64,000 bases of DNA from Karalla daura (taxonomy: Eukaryota > Chordata > Actinopteri > Chaetodontiformes > Leiognathidae). Positions 1 to 35,400 of this stretch are shown piece after piece (position 1 is the first letter of the stretch; each line of letters starts with the position of its first letter). The stretch spans positions 26,461,957 through 26,525,956 of the forward strand of contig CM055189.1 in NCBI GenBank assembly GCA_029224185.1, given 5' to 3'. Position numbers and translations under genes: made by a program. A model generated the notes under the pieces. It worked only from the letters and a program-made list of their open reading frames with translations. It was not told the DNA's origin and ran no database searches.

Positions 1-1045
1 GCGGCTAGCCCGTGACCAAGGGTCTCTGGTGTCACTGCTGCGGGGTCAGGTAAGCTCGGATGGCCAGGGAACAGCCCTGCCTGACAACAGCGGATCTGTC
101 ACTCAGGTGCCTGCCGTTGGACAGTGGAGGTGGGTAACGTGTGTTCTGGTGACTTTAATGGTGAAGGGTGAAGGGGGCACAGAAAAAGAGGACACCGACA
201 AGAAAATGCACACACAGACACAGTGTGGGATCAGGGAGGAGCAGGGACTTAAGAGGTTTGGGCTTGATTTTACTTAAAGTTGTGTTTTTTAAGCTTCTCC
301 TATGAGGAAATCCTAAAAAGTAATAGTGCTAGGTTTACATCCTCACCTTTGCCAGTCCCCACTATTTTAGCCCCATATCTACTGTATGTAGTTGAACAAT
401 GATATATGAACACTGAATGGTACAACATCTACCACTACAGACGCAAAAGCACCATGGCAAAGCCACAGCAATCACCCCGCTTGTGAGATTGATGTACCAC
501 ATATTTCACAGCATTATGTGCAAAATATTCTATGAGGTTGTGGCAATGACTACACGGGCTACATGTTTTCCTCACAGGGAACTGACAGCCACAGAGAAAC
601 CGAGCAGACTTATCACATCAGAACGAGACGACAACTGTGTCTTGCGTGAACACTTTGGAGGCTCCTTTCGAGGAGAGCCCCACTTTTGACGCACGTACAA
701 ATCCCGACAACAGCAGGCTTCTTTTCAGACTTCTTGTTATCCCAGGCTGCCAAAATGACCTTCATCCAGACAGTCCATGACCAAAGTCTACTTTAAGCAC
801 AGTACACTTGCAGTGGTGTAGGGATAGGGAGCTACCTTCCAATATCCACACGAGCATGCTTTAAAAGCAACAGGCATGTACAGATCTACATTCATTGAAC
901 AATGTTCTTTGGTTGCATTCTAAAAATACAAAATGATGGTGTCTTGGTTGTTTCTGTTGTTTTGGATCCTTCCCAGCTGCGCTATGGGTATTGGAAGATA
1001 GTGGGGGGGGGGGGGGGGGGTATGTTCTAGAAAGAGTGCACTTAC
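1..1045. other. ttyh3 intron 13 (partial), no gene recognised
   Basis: Positions 1-50 are GC-richer and form a short open plus-strand frame followed by a good donor (CAG/gtaagc at 48-56). It could be an exon of another gene but is too short to identify. A poly-G run occupies 1003-1020. Nothing else was recognised, and the final ttyh3 coding exon was not found here on the minus strand. Confidence 0.4.
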
Positions 1046-24154
<23,109 letters not shown>

Positions 24155-25329
24155 CCTGACCCAGTTACTGGGCACTTAGCTCTTGAAACTGATTCCTCAC
24201 ACAGAAGCTAGAGAAATGGACAAAAGAAATGGCTTCATATGCAATTCCTGAACCACTGTCCATGTCATTTATCCCAACGGTGGTTGCTATTTGCAACGAA
24301 ATTCAATCAACTTTCATTACCAATTGGAGAATATACTGATCACAGATGGGGGAATGATGAGATATCAATAATCAGACACAAACAGGACTGAGATTAATCC
24401 TCAGCAATACATCAATATCAGAGAAGGAATAACCAATGAATTAAGCAGCTATTATTTGACTAGTAGTATCAAGCATTGAGGATTTATAATAATAATTAAG
24501 CATTTAAAAACAGAATGATTTTAAGAAATGAAGTTATAATTTTCTGATCACAACTTTGCTTTTTAAATGCGAGTATTTTCTGTTGTCTCCCATCTCTTTA
24601 ACATAAAACGGAGTTTTCACATCATTTTATAAATCAAATTATTCAATAATAATAATGTAATAATACTACTACTAATAAATTACTACTTACGTAATTTAAT
24701 AAGATAAACAGAAATATGCTTTGATATACTTCTTTCCACTAGCTAGTACAGTCTTCTGCACGTCTGAGATAATGATATACCTGTTTTCAGCCATAACACT
24801 GCAATATGACGACATGCTTAAGTGCCTTTTCTATCAAATCAAAAGAATCGGACAAGATAAACTGGATGTGTGTGTTTCAGAGGCAGATCATGCTACATTC
24901 TGGGCCACTGCTTTACCACACTTCCACTAATTTATCATTAATAACATGCTAATGTCAATGTCACGAAACATACTACATATCAACCTCAGCCGCACAAAAA
25001 TGACACATCTTTGAGAGATGATATCATTCTAACAGAAATATAATTTAACCTCAATATCAGACCAATGTTTCTTGACTCATCGCCCAGTACCTAGACTGAC
25101 AGCAATTGACACCCATAGGGCGAAACGCAGTGAGATGAGACTGTTGTGGAGGCTGAAATGGCCGTTCACATCACACCCCACACGGCCACGACTCTTCCAA
25201 TAACGCCGACTGTGGTACACCAACATAAGCAGGTCGAGTGGGGGTGGGTGGCGGTAAATCCGAGCCGAAAGCCATGTTAGCATACACTGAATTGATGCAT
25301 TGATAGAAAACAGCGGATTAGCGGTAAGT

Positions 25330-26120
25330 CACTGTGTCCATTAAAAGAACCGCAGTTCGGCGGAGTCTGCGAGGCGACGGGAGGAGAACCGAACGAACCC
25401 GCCTCAGGGTCATCAAAGCCTCGGAGTGGGGGACTGGGAGGGGGGCTTAAGAGCCGAGTTTCAGCCTACCTGGGGAAGCCGATGCAAATTCTGTCTTGGC
25501 GTATCCTTCGGGGTCGGGCCGCCGCGCACTTCACCTATTGTCTCGCCTGCTGGGTTGGAGCCCCGCGGCCGCGGTGCCGCGTCGACGCGGCCGCACCGAG
25601 CTAGATTCAGATTCAGCCGTGACCACCCGGTCTGCTGCGAGCCCGACCGCACCGGACAGCGTCAGACGACGGTCACATCTCGGGCTGCCGTCGACAGACG
25701 AGGCAGAGGCTGGTGAGCGGTTCAACTCGCTGATCCGCCGCCTGATCTTTGATTATTCTGACGACGCCGCAGCCCTCGGTCTCCCGCTGACCATAACGGT
25801 TTATGTCGCCCACTGCTGGTCCCCCAACGGCCGTGGGCTGAGCGCACCCCGAGCCTCGGCTCTTCAATGGATTACGCTGGCGGAGCGTGAAACGAAAACA
25901 GCGTTATTGGAGCAAAGGGGGGACGGTGCCTCTGCGGCAGCTCTGCAAAATCGCGTGTGCATGCGTGCGTGTGTCCTCTTTTTGAGACACGAAAGAAACG
26001 GCACCCCCCAGCGTTAGAGGATGGTAGCACACGTGACCGCACACAGCCAAATGCCTCCCGACTGCGGTCCCGGCCGCCGTTCTGTCCGAACCCAGAGGCG
26101 TACCTAACATCTTTTTGAGC
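25330..26120 (-). promoter_or_regulatory. CpG-rich block, probable ttyh3 promoter and 5' UTR exon
   Basis: This stretch is far richer in CpG than its AT-rich flanks (for example the NotI-like GCGGCCGC near 25565 and dense GCCG or CGCC runs). It starts about 1.2 kb upstream of the ttyh3 start codon. A CpG island there fits the promoter and a non-coding first exon spliced to 24154. No transcript evidence is available. A 173-codon plus-strand ORF inside it (25496-26017) has no recognisable domain and is probably a by-product of the GC-rich composition. Confidence 0.5.
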
Positions 26121-26879
26121 TCTTTTACATTTAGCAGAGCGCAAGGCCGGAGGGGGACTTATTTTCCTGCCTCAGATCAGCCAACTAGTGTATTAAAATA
26201 ATGCAATTCTAATCTCACATTTTAAGGCACGCTGTTCTCTAAAGTCATATTTTTCAACCCTGTTGATGTTTTAAAACACACCTGTTTCAAATGAGTGCCT
26301 CATCATCAGCCCTCCGCAGAGCTCGATGATTTATGCATGAAAAGCGTCATACAAATTTGATTGGACTTGATTTGATCGGCTAAACAATTCAATCATGCGT
26401 TGGAGCAGGGAACATCTAAAACATGCAGTTACGCACTGCTTCATTACAACAGTTTTCACAAATCCAGCCTGCTTATTTACCACTCCGGCTTCCAGCAGCT
26501 CAGAAAAGAGAAAGTTAATGCTGTGCGATGTATCCATTTTTCAGAGCTCAGACCTTTCAAGAAGTGTAGGCTAGTGAGTTACGATATTTCCAGGTACAAA
26601 CAAACAAACAAACAAAAAAACATGTCAACTGTGGCCCACACTCTTGCCTATGAGGTGACCCATCGTTGGCTGGGTCCCCAAGCAAGAAATGGCCCCACAC
26701 TCTACTCAACTCTTATTGGCTGTTTTGTCTTAAATCTGGGCCACACTGTGAATCTGTTATGATTGTTGTCTGAGTGCCAGTTGGGTCCATGGACCACAAA
26801 CTGTGAACTTTCAGTGGTTCTTTTGGTCCATTACTATACTATGGAAGCCCATTTCTGCCACTTGGGGAAAGAAAGACAG

Positions 26880-26995
26880 ACTAAATCAAAATAATGAGAT
26901 CAAATTATGAGATACTAAATTGTAATTATGACATTTTAAGTCGAATTATGAGATACTAAGTCATAATTATGAGATACTAAATCAAAATTATCCCA
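26880..26995. repeat. Degenerate tandem repeat
   Basis: Four or five copies of a unit close to 'aattatgagatactaagtca'. This is intergenic, upstream of ttyh3. Confidence 0.8.
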
Positions 26996-27319
26996 CAGGG
27001 ATTGCCACGGAAGCTTGCACCCGTCAGAGCCTGAGCCTCCCATAGATAGATGTCTCACGGCAGAGTGAAAAATGTCCACACAGGTCGCACAGGTTACCAT
27101 CTCACGATGGTCAAGCTTTCTGGCAGAATCCGTGAAACCTGACGTAAACAGAGGTGAGGTCTGTGATCTGCACAACAGTTACTGCGCTTACCTCGCTGAA
27201 ATTTTGATGGATTTACGCTGTCATGCGTTGTCATGAGGGACAAAAAAATACCTCACACAGGCACATTAGACAAATCTATTAGGGAACAATTTCACAGCAC
27301 AATAGAGTATTTGTAAACA

Positions 27320-28640
27320 ATGTTCTCTGCGACATTTTTCCCTTGTTGTCCCAGAGAAATTGCCTCTGGGCAGCACTACAATTATATAATTGAAAGGGAT
27401 GTTGTTTATACCTTAACTGGTTTTACCAACTGGAAAGCAGCACTTGACAGAGACAGGGTCCCACAGATGTGTATGCTTCAATCGTCTGGACCCAGCACAA
27501 AAGCAGAGAGACCACAGGGGGAACTGCTGACCCCCTGTTGGTTGGCAAAACACAACTTGGAAAAAAAAAACATTGCTTTGTCAAGAGTGTGGGTAGTGCT
27601 GTTAAGTTTCTCTGCGTGAATGAGTTGGTGCTACAGAATGTTTGGGGCATGACGCAGCTGGTAATGATGATGTTGCTTCAAGTCGCTTTCTAAAAATGCT
27701 GGAGTGAACATTAGAGAAAGATGAGAAACTAGCAAGCATTGCTAAGGGCATCCCAAAGAATGCAAGACACACATTTACGGATATCCAAAATGAATTTATT
27801 GAAACACTGGCAGACATGGTGCTTGGAGAGGTCAGGAAAAAAATATGAAAATGCTGATTCTGCAGGGTTCTGCGTCAAAAGTGGTGAGACCAGGGGCAGT
27901 TGCAATATGGAAAATTTTACTGAGATGATTCGCTTTGTCAGCAATTCCATGCCAGAGGAGCATCTCACTGGGTTATTTAAGTTGATGTTGTTTGATTTGA
28001 TGCAATGTACATCATCTCTGAGATATTGACACACGTTTACGATGCTGGCTACAGTGCTGACAACATATTTGGACAGTTTACGATGGGACTTCTGTAATGA
28101 GTGGGTGTGATGAGTGCTTAATATGTTCCTTATATCCACTGCTGCAACCATAAACTGCACCCATTAGTTGCACTGAGGCATCAACCTGCTATGAAAACAG
28201 TCTCAGTCTGTGGATATGTGCAGTGCCTCTGAGGTTGTTGCTGCACTGCTGGAGTCCCTAAAAAACATCCATGAAGATGAGTACTGGGCAAAGTTATCTC
28301 AGGCAGCCGCCAGAGACGATTCACATCCTCCAAGGAGAAGGAGAACAAAGAGCAAACACCTTGGTGTTATGCTCTCATATGTGGGCCATACAGACTCTGA
28401 TGATCCTACGCTTAATCCCCATCTGTCTCTGAAAAGATCTCAACATCCTCGACAGGGCCATTTCAGAAAACCCCTCTTGCGTCCTTTCGCTATGCTGAAT
28501 GTGCTGCACATAACAGCCTCAGTGACAGGTGCGTCTCCAGCAGCGTGTGAGAGTTCCTTCTTCACATTGTCACGCGTCTTAACCACTTATTGTTGCATCA
28601 TGCTACTCAAGACAAAGAGGAATCTTGTTCCATGAGAAAT
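27320..28640 (+). pseudogene. Decayed hAT-superfamily transposase (TTF/ZMYM-like)
   Basis: Three pieces in different frames line up with fish hAT proteins. TLTGFTNWKAALDRDRVPQM fits a TTF-type finger region. DSAGFCVKSGETRGSCNMEN fits the RNase H-like core, where the usual text is ADETKD. SPAACESSFFTLSRVLTTY fits the hAT C-terminal dimerisation block (normally A-C-E-R-S-F-S-x-L). Frameshifts, stops and lost catalytic residues show that it is inactive. It lies between the ttyh3 promoter and the iqce 3' end. Confidence 0.7.
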
Positions 28641-28979
28641 CCATAACAAATAACTTGGACATGGATGAAATGAATTCATAGGACTACTTTTCAGTTGTAA
28701 ATATATAGTGTGTGAAATCCTATTTTACGTTTAAATTCATTTGAGAATTAGGCCATCCAGTAAACATAATTGTTATGTTGTTGGCGGAAAAATCTGGATG
28801 AAGGATTCTTGTTTTTTAATTTTCAGTTTGACCCTTGAGTGGATTGCACTATCAACCCAGTGTCGAAGCATGACGTGGACAGATTTCTTTAGGCCAGCGG
28901 AGAAGGCCTTGCAGGCCCTGACAACCGACCATTGTCAAAATGTGCTTTCTTAGCTTTTAAAATGTAGATTTGGTGTGTG

Positions 28980-29360
28980 TGTGTGGGGTGCCCCTCTTGC
29001 TCTCCCACAGTGTGTTCTCCTGTCTGTCCTCTTCCCAATTCCCTCTTTGCGCTATTAGTTTCAACTCCCAGACCAGTCCATAGTCCGCTTGTTCACCTGC
29101 AGCCCACCAGCCTCTCCCCTCCAGCCTTTGTATGTTAGATCCACCATCGCTCCTGTTTCACCAACTGTCTGTTAACCTGTCTACCTATGTCTGCATTCCT
29201 ACCTGTTCACCTGCCAATTCCTTCTGCCTGTTCTGTCCCACACGTGTCTGCAGATCACCTATCAAAAAATGTCAAATATCCCTGATCCACCTTATTGCTG
29301 GGGCTCTGTGCTACATTTGGGTCCATTCCTCTCAAGCTTTCTGTGACACCCTGCTAATCT
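28980..29360 (+). repeat. Possible solo LTR of Gypsy type
   Basis: CT-rich sequence ends in 'gctctgtgctacatttgggtcc...ctgtgacaccc', phrasing common at the 3' end of fish Gypsy LTRs. No matching 5' boundary or target duplication was found. Confidence 0.3.
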
Positions 29361-30469
29361 GATTTTTTTTTTGGATGATTGTACTTTAGATTAGAAATAA
29401 TGTGTCACTGATCTTAAAGTTCCTTTGGAAGGTTTTTAAAAGGCTCTAAAGGTCTATTACCTCGAGCACAAAATTTGATGTTCCCCTGTGTAATCAATAG
29501 TGAGAAAAAGTAGGAAATATGTAACGGAATATAAACGTATTCAACATTTTGCTTGACAAACTGCTGGACATGCTCAAAACACTGACAATTTACCTCTGCT
29601 GAAATATGTATGAAGCAGCTTAGTGATGGAGCTCCAAGACAGACATGCTATCACAGGCATGCCCCAGAATTGACATAGTGCCTGTTTACTGCTAGTCATT
29701 CTTATTTACCATCTAGCCAGGAGGTGTCTACTGGTGGTGACCGGTTCAAATTAAGGGACGACAAAAGTCAGAGAAAATGGGCTTTTAAATTTCTTTATCT
29801 AGCTAATGTTGTTTGTGTTTCTCACCTCTTCCCCTCCTCCCCTTGGTACTCGGAAATTGCAAAACCAGGCTATTCCCATTGGGAATCCATATATGGTGAA
29901 GTTCTAAGAGGAAGGTCCCAAGTGTAGTATGGATTTAGGGGAAATTTTGAGCGATGTTGGTAGAGTTTTTGTGTGGTTGACGATTGCTTTTGTTTTTCTT
30001 GAACCATGTATAATTCTTTTCACCGATAACTTATGGAATACAGTGTTAGAGTGAATTAACCACTGTAAAAAGTCAACTAATCTCTTGACGGTATTTCCCT
30101 TGTGTAGGGGGAGCCACTGCCTATATAGGCAGGAGAGCGAAGGTCAATTGTCCTTCAGTTTTCCTGATTTGTACTTTAGTAAAGCGGATTTTCATAGCTA
30201 TTTTTTCTTTTTCTAGGCTAGTCTTTCTTCACTTTGGCCTGGCTGACCTACATTGTACATATGTGGCACTTTGCACAGCTGGGAAAGAAGGAAAATAAAA
30301 AAGTTGGACAGTTGGACAGATGTCTTTTTTTTTGCCTTCACCACCAGGCCAACCTTTCCCAGGCTTGAATGCAGTGTCCAGAGATCTTCTGAATGTGGTT
30401 CTGCACCCGGCTGTAATCGTTTAGATAACAATTAAATCTGAGTCAAAAGGATTCATTACAAAAACACAT

Positions 30470-31288
30470 TTTATTTGATATCACGCGTTTGTAGACAAAA
30501 CTGCATCCATCCAATCTCTTTGACCTTTGCACTGGTTAATATTCGTCTAAGACCAAAAACTATTACTCTATATTTGCTTCCCTGTACTAAATGTCAGACA
30601 TTGCAGCAGACTGATCGATAATTTATTCACAGTTTGACTTCATTGAGTGGATCAGTTGAGAAAACCTACATCATACCCTAGAATCATCCATAATTTCTTC
30701 AGTCTTAATGTCTTCACGTAAAACAAACCAGGTCCATTAGAAAGAGAAAAAAAAAAAAGAGTCGTCAATCATTTCAAGTAGGTCTAGAGTGGCGTAGCTC
30801 GCCTCAGCCGGCCACTTCGACAGAGACGTACAGATGGCTGGATAGGTTGAATATCCATTCAGTAGGCACTTTGGAGAACTAAACAATCATTCACAAAACA
30901 CAAGACTGTTAAAAAGGGCATCCTGGCCGAAATGACAAACCTCAGATATACAGGGGTAACATCCTGTCGTCTCACAGCAACATGAGCATCTCCTTTTTTT
31001 CCAACATAAGATTATTAAAATGAGGGGTTCGTTTGCCTTTGCTGAAGTTCATGGGATTTTAGATACTGCAGCACAACTTTCCAGAATATCCCAATTCTTG
31101 TTGTGGAAATAAAAGTACATGCACAGGCGACAATCAGCGCATCAAACATTGCTGGCATTTACAAGCTCATATGAACCTGAACCACAAGGATGAGTCCATA
31201 TGACTGTGAATGTCCCAGACAGGACAGGTTTTGTGTTGAAGCACAGTACTGGCGTTCTGTCGGCCACATACATACAAATATAGACGAT
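30470..31288 (-). other. iqce 3' UTR with candidate poly(A) signal
   Basis: Downstream of the iqce stop codon (31289-31291), the minus strand has no recognisable repeat until an AATAAA hexamer (plus-strand TTTATT, 30470-30475). This gives a 3' UTR of about 0.8 kb. The end point is inferred from the hexamer only. Confidence 0.45.
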
Positions 31289-32438
31289 CTATGAGATTAA
31301 GACTTCTCTGCTTCTCAGGTGATGCGATGGAGACACAATGATGTCATCCGAGTCGTCTGAATCAAGTGCAGCAGCTTCTCCTGACGTGGTGGCACAATGA
31401 GTCTCTGTTGGGCCTGCAGCAGGTACAGTAGAAGCATGGTCATTTCAGTAATTGCATTCAAACCGAATGGGTGACAAAGACAAAACGCAGAGTTCATTAT
31501 TTTTGCGATGTTTCCCTTCGACTAACTGGCTGAGCCCCAAGATGCCGTAGCAGTCAAAACACAACAGGGTAAGGCATCATATCTCTCCAACCTGCGGTGG
31601 GCATCATCTTGGAGCAGTTAGTGCTAGAGTCGAGGCAGGGCTCCTCTTCCTCGCACTGCCCTTCATCCCCTTTGTGGAGGGATACTGCAGCTAGGAAACA
31701 GAAGACATTCAGTATCCATCCAAAAAATGCGCACCAGTCATTTTCACATATAACAGGATGTCTTGACATACTTATCATCCCTTATTAGTGTTCCATTATC
31801 TTAACTGCTTTATATCCACTGATGTGGTGGAGCTCTGCCGGTGGCCATTCAATTAATAAGACTTCATTTAAAGAGCAGCATTCATACATTAACATGTAGT
31901 GCAAAGTGCTTTACACAATAAAAGTAGGAGCTAAGAAGAGCCCAACACAAAACCCATCAGCAAACATCAAGCCTGAGCCCCAACTCACAGCCTCCTCAGG
32001 ATGCTGTGTCCATTGCTGTTTACATGCCTTAGCACATACCCAAGGTAAGGACATCACAAGCCATCAGCCCAAACACAAGAGGCACTGAACTCATGACTGT
32101 GAGGGTAAAGGTGCCACAAATTAACTTTCCTCAGACCAACTGAGGATGCAGCTGTTTTATTGTTAACAATGTTCTGCAATAATGTCTGCAGAAATTTGAA
32201 AAATTTCGTACCGCTGCATACTCGCATATGCGTATTTCTCTGAAACGTTCGTTGCCGAATGAGAGATCCACTGCATGAGAATAAGTAAAAGGACAGGACT
32301 TCCTGTGACTGACGCCTCACCTGGTCCACTCACTCTGTGAGCCGAGCGCATTCTCCTTCGCTCCAGGTTAGGCACACTCTTCCCCATTTTTAGAGGCAAA
32401 GAGAACCCTGGGCTAATACATGCACACACACGTACAGA

Positions 32439-32469
<31 letters not shown>

Positions 32470-35400
32470 GCACACACGCACACCCACGTTGGACGAAAAT
32501 GCGATGCACGTTAGACAGGATCTGCTTTGCCGATTTGCTGTCTCGTCGTATCAACATGAGTCACCTCTCTATTGCGAGACTGCAGCGAGCCAAGTGGCCC
32601 CTGAATGCGGCCTGGATCATCGTCAAGGCAACCACATCCAGCTCTTCCACGGAGGACGGAGCATCACCGCGACATGGCACCTCAACAGCCTGAAAACAGG
32701 AGAAGATGGACACGTGGACAAAGAGGGGAAACGGAGACGGAAATTAGTGCACAGGAAGAAAATAAGCGATAGAGAGTCACACAAACTTTGTGAGGGCATC
32801 TAATCGCCATTTGACTGAGTGTCTACATGTTTACAAACACCAAAGGATTTCCCTGAAGGTTCTCCATCGCTATTTTTTCCCCATCTTACTTCTTGCTTGA
32901 ATCTCTCCACCAAACTGTGCGGAAAGTGTCTCTGAGCTAATTATAGTGAAGAGGGGCCGATGAGGCTGATACTATCAACATATAGGAGTGATGCTGATGG
33001 ATCACCGCACTCGATTAGGGTGATTATGAAGCTCAACATCATTTCACTGACTGAATCCATATAGAAGTGTGCGCGTGTGTGTAACTGTGTGACCTGATTC
33101 TGCGTGGCCTTCAGAAGTTCCTTGAGCTGTGAGTCTCGGAGGAGGTGGCCTCTCAGTGCCGACTGCAGTGTCACAACGTCCTTAGGAACGACCACAGAGA
33201 CTCAACATTTGGGACAGGGCAACTCAACACTTGCATTTCAGATTACTCACACACCTGTGTCTTTTCGTTCTTAGCCCGGCAACATTGCATTACCTTATTC
33301 CTGTGCTGCCTCCAGTTTGTCTGAATGATCAATGCTGCTTTCCCTTTCTGCTCCTCCTTCATCTGTTCACACGGTCCCTCGGCTCCTTCCTCCTCTTCTC
33401 CATTATCCCCTGGGTGTCTCTTGTCTGTCTCCTCCACAGCTGCTCCAGCTTCGCTCTGATCCTTGCTCTCTAGCACTGTGGCAGCGACATGGGGGAGGTC
33501 AACGTGTGCAGCTTCGAGCCTGCCCTCAAGAGTCTGGATCCTCGCCCACAACTGGTCCAACTCCTGTCTGAGAAAAGGGGGAAAACAAGGCACACGTGAC
33601 ACTAAACAAGTGACCATAATAAAAATCACGCTCACGAAAAACAAGTGTAAATTGAGTTCAAAGCAGCATCAAGTCTTCTGGCTGGAGTGGCTCACAGTTT
33701 CTGAAGAAACGTGGCAAATATTGATTTACATTTACATACATATGAGGAAAAATGTAACACTCACTTATGCTGCTGTGTCTCTTTATCCAATTCTTTGATC
33801 TTTTCAGCTTTCCATCTTTTGGCTTGTTTCTCCAGCTCCTCTCTTTCTGTCCTCAACCGATTCATTTCAGCACTGAAAGCACAAACAACACGCACACATT
33901 TGTTTTCACACTCAGACCAGCAGTTCAATGTTTCTGATCGATCCACACGTGCATGTTACTGGACTGTAGGGAGGAGATCAGGGAACCTGCAGAAAATCGG
34001 GGCACACAAAGAGACCATGCAAACTCCATACAGGAAGGCCCTCGGTCTCACCCCAGAGTCAAACCTGGGACAGTCTTGCTGTGAGATTACACTGCTCACC
34101 ACTAACCCACCGTGTAAATGCAAATATTCCTTAGAGCTTAAAAATATTCTTTATTGATCATCTGTGGATGATCTACACTCACTCTTTACTTGACAGCGTC
34201 TGTTGAAGCTCCTCCCTCTCTTTCTCCAATTGACCGACAAGCCGTGTCAGTTTAGAAACCTCCTTGGCGTGTTCGGCGATCGTTCCCACGGACACAACTG
34301 CCTCCGGCTCCACGGTGGGCCCCTTCATCTCAGGCGGCGTGGTCTGGACCTCGCAATCCAATCGGTCGCTGCTCTTCACCGAGTGGGCCCGTCTCCTGCC
34401 GTCCTCCAGCCTCTAACGGGAGGAAAGAGAAGTCGAACGGTGATGGAGCTGCATTTGCACAGGTCAGGTACCCATTTGTCCTTACGTTCCCTCACCTTCT
34501 CCACCTCCAAAAGCCGCCTCAGCAGTCTCTGTTTACTCCACTCTCTGTAACCTAGAGCGCCCACACACACGCAGAGAGAGACAGAGAGCAAGAGAGTGGG
34601 GAAAGAATGAATTACGGCACAGAATAAAACAGCAAATGTGTTCTCTTCATTTTCAGCATTTGAGATTGGGGGAATATTGAACATAAAATACTCTTTTTTT
34701 AAGCTTTGCTTAGAAGAAGACCTTTAATTGTCCCACAATGGGTACATTTCATTGTTACAACAGCATATAGATATTACATGTAAAATATAATAAAATACAA
34801 ATAAATAAACATGAAATAGAGCTAACAGTGTTGATTGCAGCAGGGAGGAAAGTCCTCTGGAATCTCTCTGTCACACAGTGAGGGCGAATCAGTCTGTGGC
34901 TGAAGATGCTCTCCACAGCGGTCAGAATGTTCTGCAGGGTTTGAGACTCACGGTCCTGCATAGATCTGATTTTAGCCAGCTAGCTAGAAGCCTTTTGTCC
35001 CCCACCTCCTGCATTGAGTCCAGAGGACAGCCCAGGACAGAGCTGCAGTTCTTGACGATCTTGTCCAGCTTCTTCCTCTGCCTCTCTGTGATGCCGCTGT
35101 TCCAACAAACCACACGGGAGAGGATGGCAGATGCTACCACAGAGTAATAGAGGGTCTTCAGGAGTGGCCCCCTCACGCCAAAAGACCACAATGAAAGCTT
35201 CCAGTGAACCTGGGTCTTCTTTCTTTCTACTTTCTCTCTGATCCGGATCTTAGTGCTGGTTGTAGAGTTCTGTTTTCCTTCAATGGTTGCAGGAAAAACG
35301 CAGGAAAAGACTTGAGGAAGCCGGCTCCATGATTAGTTTGTTTAATCAGAAAATTCCTTGGTGTTGGCTTAACGCCTTGTTGATCCATGCTCAGCAACAA

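Noticed and set aside
25496..26017. 173-codon plus-strand ORF in the CpG-rich block
   Set aside because: Low-complexity, Arg/Ala/Ser-rich translation without a domain; other frames there are open too, as expected for GC-rich sequence. Most likely promoter sequence.
33231..33571. Plus-strand ORFs over 33.2-33.6 kb
   Set aside because: Antisense shadows of the iqce exon that encodes the first IQ motif.
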